Source: Cladorrhinum sp. PSN259
Taxonomy: Eukaryota > Ascomycota > Sordariomycetes > Sordariales > Podosporaceae
DNA: 64,000 nucleotides
NCBI GenBank assembly: GCA_033725935.1
Contig: MU867105.1
Location: 124,001-188,000 of the forward strand
Direction of reading: 5' to 3'
Shown: in pieces, positions 59,936-64,000 of the stretch
Position numbering within the stretch: position 1 is the stretch's first letter
Layout: the number at the start of each line of letters is the position of its first letter
The notes under the pieces: model-generated
What the model was told of the DNA's origin: nothing
The model's database searches: none
What the model saw: only the letters and a program-made list of their open reading frames with translations
Program-made: the position numbers and the translations under genes

Positions 59936-61653
59936 TTCATGAGTTTTTGATGACAGCCGGGGATGATGATGACCGAATCGCACACCATCTTGAACAAAAC
60001 AGAGGCTTCGAGACTCGGCCGACCTCTTGACGACACAGCCGCAGCACTGTATAACACATATTGTACGAACAGACGAAGACCTCGAATCGGACCTGGTCGA
60101 CCCAGCGATGCCCCGAACCCCGGCGTCTCGGTTGTGGAATCTACCATTAACGATGCCAACACGGGAAGAAATACCCCCAGCATTAAAGTTTATACCAATC
60201 CCAACTCATCCATACCAACAGCGACCCAACCGATAGACAAAAATAGAGCTATGATGCCTTGAGGGAGAATGCAAGCGTCATTGGGATGACGGTGGCTTGT
60301 TAAAAGGGAGGCAAGCGTACTCTTTTTCATGTTCATGTTTTTGGCTCACTTTTTTGGCATCGGGAACTGGAGGGTGTTTGCATTGGCGTTTTAGGCACTG
60401 CTTTTGAGGGGATGGGGTCACGAACAGCTGTGGAAAAGAGAAGGATCGTCATCCAAACGTCTAATAGGGATGGCGATCGTGTATATTACTGAAGCAACCG
60501 CCACTCTCCGTGGAAATGTGTGTCGTGTATAGATACCAACACTTTTTACCTACTAAATGCAGGGATACAGGAAACATAACGCAGGGATTGGTTGTGGTTC
60601 AACAATGACATTTGTATTAATGCGATGATCACGAGGGAGAAGAAGATAAAAGGCCAGGAATGATAATTAAAGACTCGAAGAGGGAGGGGGGTAGTGGCAT
60701 TAACATGCGCAAGACAGATTATGCATAAGGGCATGGTCTCATAGAAAAGTAACTGGATGGAATGTATAAAAAGGAAAAAGAAATATGAAACGGGATCCCT
60801 GTTCTAAATGTATCAAGAAATAAATATATATATATCAAATAAACATTACGAATACATACCATGAAATTCCCAGTCAACAAACGACAAACGACAAACACAC
60901 TGGTCAAACATGGACTTTGTATTATGTGGTCTATTCTGGAGATGACACAACTCTAAATAAACCAAGAGACATCACACATCAATCACCAGACCTACAAAGT
61001 GCCAAGGTTCATCTTAATCCCTGGAAGAATAGAGCTGTGGCATCCTTTTTGAATAAATATTACAAGAGACGAAGAAAGCTGCTAAAAGTGACTCCTGAAA
61101 AGGGAGAAAGTCACTCAAATCACAGCACATGCCATCATTACCATCCTAAAGAAATATTACGCATATATGTGGTCAGTCAGACTGCAAAATAAATAAGAAT
61201 GAGGTATCTTGACTAAAAATAAAGAAAACAAACGAGAAAATAAAACCAATATAGAACAGGCAAAGACGTGGCTCTCAAGAGAAGAGATGAAATCCAGTAG
61301 TGACGTTTCTCTTTCTTTCACTCTCTCTTTCGCCATTCTTGATTCCACTATAACCACCACTCATTCTGCCATTCTCTCAACCACAAACTTCTCTTCGCTT
61401 TAACCTGGCCCAGACAAACCAGAGGGTCGTTAACGGAACCCAAAAGGTTTAAGAAATAATCAAGGAGGAAACACAGAAGAACAAAAATACATCGCAAAAG
61501 GGAAATAAAGCAATTTCCCGACTTCCAAGCAAGTTTAACACCATCTTTATCAGGCCCTCATGATAAAGCTCGTTCCAACCCTCTCCTCCATCATTATCGT
61601 AGCTCTTGACCATCAGCATCAGTATCAGCATCCTCGCTCCAGTCGCGCGACGT
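59936..61653. other. Intergenic, convergent flanks
   Basis: AT-rich non-coding DNA between the carrier gene and the SNX3 downstream frame. TATATA-type repeats lie near 60824-60835. No gene is supported. Confidence 0.5.
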
Positions 61654-62040
61654 CTAATCGCTGTCCATCTTAAGGCTTTCCGACCAGCCCTTAGGAGGTC
61701 TCTTTCTCAACTTCCTCGGCTTTCTAACAGGGTGGGTTGGTGTAGATATAGGAGCAGCAGGCTCGGCAACCATTGGCAAGTTCCTTACAGGCTGCTGTGT
61801 TGTTATGCTTTGGCTCTGCTGCTGATGTTGGTTCCCATCCCCGATTACAACAACAACACCACCACCACCCTCACTCCCACTCTCGCTCCGACTGCCACCA
61901 GCAGTACTAAACAACCTAGAAATAGACTTGAACGCAGAGCCAGCACCCTTGAACGACCCAACGGGATTCGAACCCGAAAAAGATGACGATATCGCCGGCT
62001 CGGCAGCAATGGATTTCCGAAAAATACCACCGGTCCGTTG
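61654..62040 (-). other. In-frame open extension after the SNX3 stop (candidate readthrough frame)
   Basis: Directly after the SNX3 UGA (62043-62041) the same frame stays open for 128 sense codons to a TAG at 61654. It encodes a Ser/Gly-rich segment (GIFRKSIAAEPAISSSF), a possible amphipathic stretch (SFKGAGSAFKSISRLFS), a Gln-rich part and a basic C-terminus (VRKPRKLRKRPPKGW). The six bases after UGA are CAACGG, agreeing at five of six positions with the yeast leaky-stop consensus CARNBA. It may instead be an ordinary 3' UTR that happens to be open. Confidence 0.4.
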
Positions 62041-62608
62041 TCACCATGCATTTCTGTCCCAATTCGGGTCTATTCCAATAAGCCAATTAGCATTTTTATC
62101 TTACCGCAGCGTCAAACAAGTATCATGATAACTCACCCTGCACAAAAGCAGCCAACACTTTACTTCCCGTCTGCAAAAGCGGGTGTCCTACCACAATCTT
62201 GAGGAATTTCTCCAGGCCCGCCCTTCTCCCCTCAATCACATCATCACTAAATCGGTTCGTGAAAACCTTTCCGGGAAGAGGTGGAATAGTGACGCGCGCG
62301 GATTCCCTCTCAAGGATGTCCCGAAAGTACTCAAAGTCAGAGTATCGTCTGCGCACCATCGACTGGCGCAGCTTGAAGGCGGGAATGTTTGTCCGACAAA
62401 CAATTTCGTAGTCTGTGAACATCTGGCGACCTATGCCGTGTGTACGGGGGTTGCGGACCTATCATGACAAGTACTATTAGAGGGCTGAAGAGGACGGGGA
62501 AAGGGAGAGGAAATAGAGAGGGGGAGTTACTTCAATCTCCAGGAAATTCTCCGGGGGCCCATAAATCTCATCAAAACTCTGCTGCCGGGTGTCAGGAAGG
62601 GACTGCAT
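62041..62608 (-). CDS. SNX3: Sorting nexin-3 (SNX3/Grd19)
   Basis: Three exons on the minus strand, 62608-62531, 62458-62137 and 62069-62041, give 142 residues, the typical length of fungal SNX3. The sequence begins MQSLPDTRQQSFDEIYGPPE. A PX domain fills residues about 25-135, including the phosphoinositide-binding RRRYSDFEYFRD, the proline loop IPPLPGK and the basic helix region FSDDVIEGRRAGLEKFL. It ends DPNWDRNAW, the conserved family terminus. SNX3 binds PI3P on early endosomes and helps retromer recycle cargo to the Golgi. The frame upstream of the ATG is open and protein-like (TSPTKTTSPSKTTSSDEVAA) back to an AG near 62825 but has no ATG, so a longer isoform from an upstream exon is possible. 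See the extension downstream of the stop. Confidence 0.93.
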
Positions 62609-63563
62609 GATGGGCCGGTGTAGGCGCGCAGCGGCGGCCGCGACCTCGTCAGACGAGGTCGTTTTGGAGGGTGACGTCGTTTTGGTGGGCGAGGTAGGCT
62701 GCGAATTCTGCTGCGAGGCTTCTGTTCCTCCTCCTACACCTCCCGCAACGGGCGTCTTACTACCGTCGTTATCGTCGTAAGAAGCCGTTTTGATCGTGTG
62801 ATGCTCTCCCAAATCGGCGGGGGAGCTACGCCAAAACGTAAGTGAATTCGTGATTTAGAAAGCCAAAGAAATTGACCCCGCCCTTCGTTTTAATGCTTAT
62901 CGATGGGGAAATGTGAATGCAAACTTGTTGCGAGATGAGAAATGGGCGATGCAATATTTTGTGGCTGGTTGTTATTTTGGGTAATAAGTTATGCGCAGGT
63001 CATGTGTGTGCTACTTCTAGAAATAAGAGAAAGGATGCAGACATAGGTAAAATACGAGAGAGAGCGAGGGAGAGAATTAAGGAAGGAAGCTGAATGTTCA
63101 TTGCGCCAGCTTCCCTGCTAAGGTGGGGTAACCCCTTCGACGATCTTCGGGTGCATGTCATCCATGGATTGTGGCTTTTGGCGGGGACAAATCACGGCGC
63201 TCTCCGATAACCTAACCAAACAATAGCATTCTTTTGCATGCTGTGACCACAGCTTCTTGCCCGTCATCGGGGCGCTTTGGCATTACTTCATATTTTGTGC
63301 TTCCCATGAGCATACCTTGGCAATAAACTTACAACTCCTTCAAAAAGAGGAATCCCTTTTGAACTCCTGCCAAAATATACATGCCTTGCTTTGCTGCTGC
63401 AAATAATCGACACATTAGACTGATTCTTGATACGAGAGAAAAAGCTTCAAAAACGGCCAGTACACAGCTTTCTCATCCCTCAGCCCCTAAATAAACCGAC
63501 ATTATGACCGAATCCTGATGCCCAAACGCCACGTTTAAACCCGTTTGATCAAAGAAATGCCCA
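62609..63563. promoter_or_regulatory. SNX3 upstream region and SF3a1 3' flank
   Basis: The first 200 bases next to SNX3 are open in its frame. The rest is AT/GC mixed non-coding DNA that must hold the SNX3 promoter and the 3' end of the neighbouring gene. No ORF is supported. Confidence 0.45.
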
Positions 63564-64000
63564 TCAACTCTTATCGGCAAACTTCTGGTGAATAGCCCGA
63601 ATCTGCTCATCCAGGTTGATGTTCTGCATTTGGTTCATATATGCAGCGTTTGTGCCATCTAGGTGGCCATCGAAAGCGTTCAGCGCAATCTTTTTCCTCC
63701 TCGCCTCTTCTTCCTCAGAAACCGCTTGGCCAGTGACACCATCGAATAGGTCACTTCGCTGGCTAGCCAGTCGCTTGAGGTTGTTGGCCACATCTACAGT
63801 GGACAGATTTGTTGTAGCGTATCTGGCATCTGCCTTTGCTTTCTGTTCCTTCCATCTTGGATCAAGTAGTTCAACTGATAAATGATTAGCTAGTGCGTCA
63901 CATGAATAAACAGTGATTACGTACTTCTCATATGGTCGTCCATCTCGTTAAGGGGGATTTGCTGTTTGCAGTTCGGGCACATGGCCGTTTGTACCTTGTT
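63564..64000 (-). CDS. Splicing factor 3A subunit 1 (PRP21/SF3a120), C-terminal part
   Basis: The last two exons on the minus strand, 64000-63925 (entering from the right edge) and 63874-63564, are joined by an intron with a GTACGT donor and a GCTAAT branch. The visible 128 residues begin with CPNCKQQIPLNEMDDHMRIE, followed by LLDPRWKEQKAKA. Later come NLKRLASQRSDLFDG and LDEQIRAIHQKF before the stop. This order matches SF3A1, where a Cys-containing or equivalent element precedes LLDPRW, then a LAxRRTDIFG-like motif and a QEQIxAIHK-like end. SF3a is part of the U2 snRNP and helps it bind the branch point. The SURP modules should lie beyond the window. The protein ends without the ubiquitin-like domain found in animals. 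Confidence 0.85.

Noticed and set aside
61960..61980. Sequence resembling a tRNA T-arm (CGGGTTCGAATCCCG on the minus strand)
   Set aside because: No matching acceptor stem, D-arm or anticodon arm around it, and it lies in the open frame downstream of SNX3.

Overview
The window is chromosomal DNA from a filamentous ascomycete, most likely a sordariomycete of the Neurospora/Sordaria/Podospora kind. Most introns are short (about 60-160 nt) with GTAAGT/GTATGT-like donors and CTAAC/CTGAC branch points just upstream of the acceptor. The recognisable proteins (PAN3 with its CCCH finger, UBP6, ARPC4, SNX3, RIM2-type carrier, SF3a subunit) are typical of Pezizomycotina. No CRISPR, prophage, insertion sequence, tRNA or rRNA gene was recognised. 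Exon structures were worked out by hand from splice signals, reading phase and family conservation. For every complete multi-exon gene the summed exon length is a multiple of three.

Layout. A SEC2-type Rab exchange factor (minus) runs off the left edge. It is followed by 3.4 kb without a convincing gene, an acidic low-complexity protein (plus, 4477-5559) and LSM7 (plus, 6273-6889). Next come PAN3 (minus, 8049-10466), a UBX-domain protein of the FAF2/UBXD8 type (plus, 11701-13272) and a VHS-GAT protein related to LSB5 (plus, 14489-16515). A degraded coding relic may lie near 18.5 kb. A seven-exon SAM methyltransferase (minus, 19550-20952) contains an 8-nt microexon.

From 20953 to 35962 there are 15 kb without a recognisable gene, then a Zn2Cys6 transcription factor (plus, 35963-37394), then another 7.2 kb without a gene. 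A regulator isolated in so much non-coding DNA suggests extended regulation, but that is inference.

The right third is denser. It holds a histidine phosphatase of the SHB17 group (minus), a small putative mitochondrial membrane protein (plus), UBP6 (minus) and ARPC4 (plus). It continues with a large RNA-binding-type protein (plus) with an unusual leader, a RIM2-like pyrimidine nucleotide carrier (plus), SNX3 (minus) and the C-terminal part of SF3a subunit 1/PRP21 (minus), cut by the right edge.

Themes. Several genes serve RNA processing and turnover (LSM7, PAN3, SF3a1, the RRM-like protein). Others serve ubiquitin/ER quality control (UBX protein, UBP6) and membrane traffic or actin (SEC2, VHS-GAT protein, SNX3, ARPC4). 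They look like ordinary housekeeping genes and not a cluster with one function.

The most interesting signals are in gene architecture. (1) A 128-codon open frame follows the SNX3 UGA stop in the same frame. (2) The methyltransferase has an 8-nt microexon inside its SAM-binding motif. (3) A 17-nt tandem repeat made of abutted AG|GT splice signals lies upstream of the RRM-like gene. (4) Several introns are stop-free and a multiple of three long. (5) The desert beside the zinc-cluster gene contains a perfect palindrome with CCG-N3-CGG at its centre.
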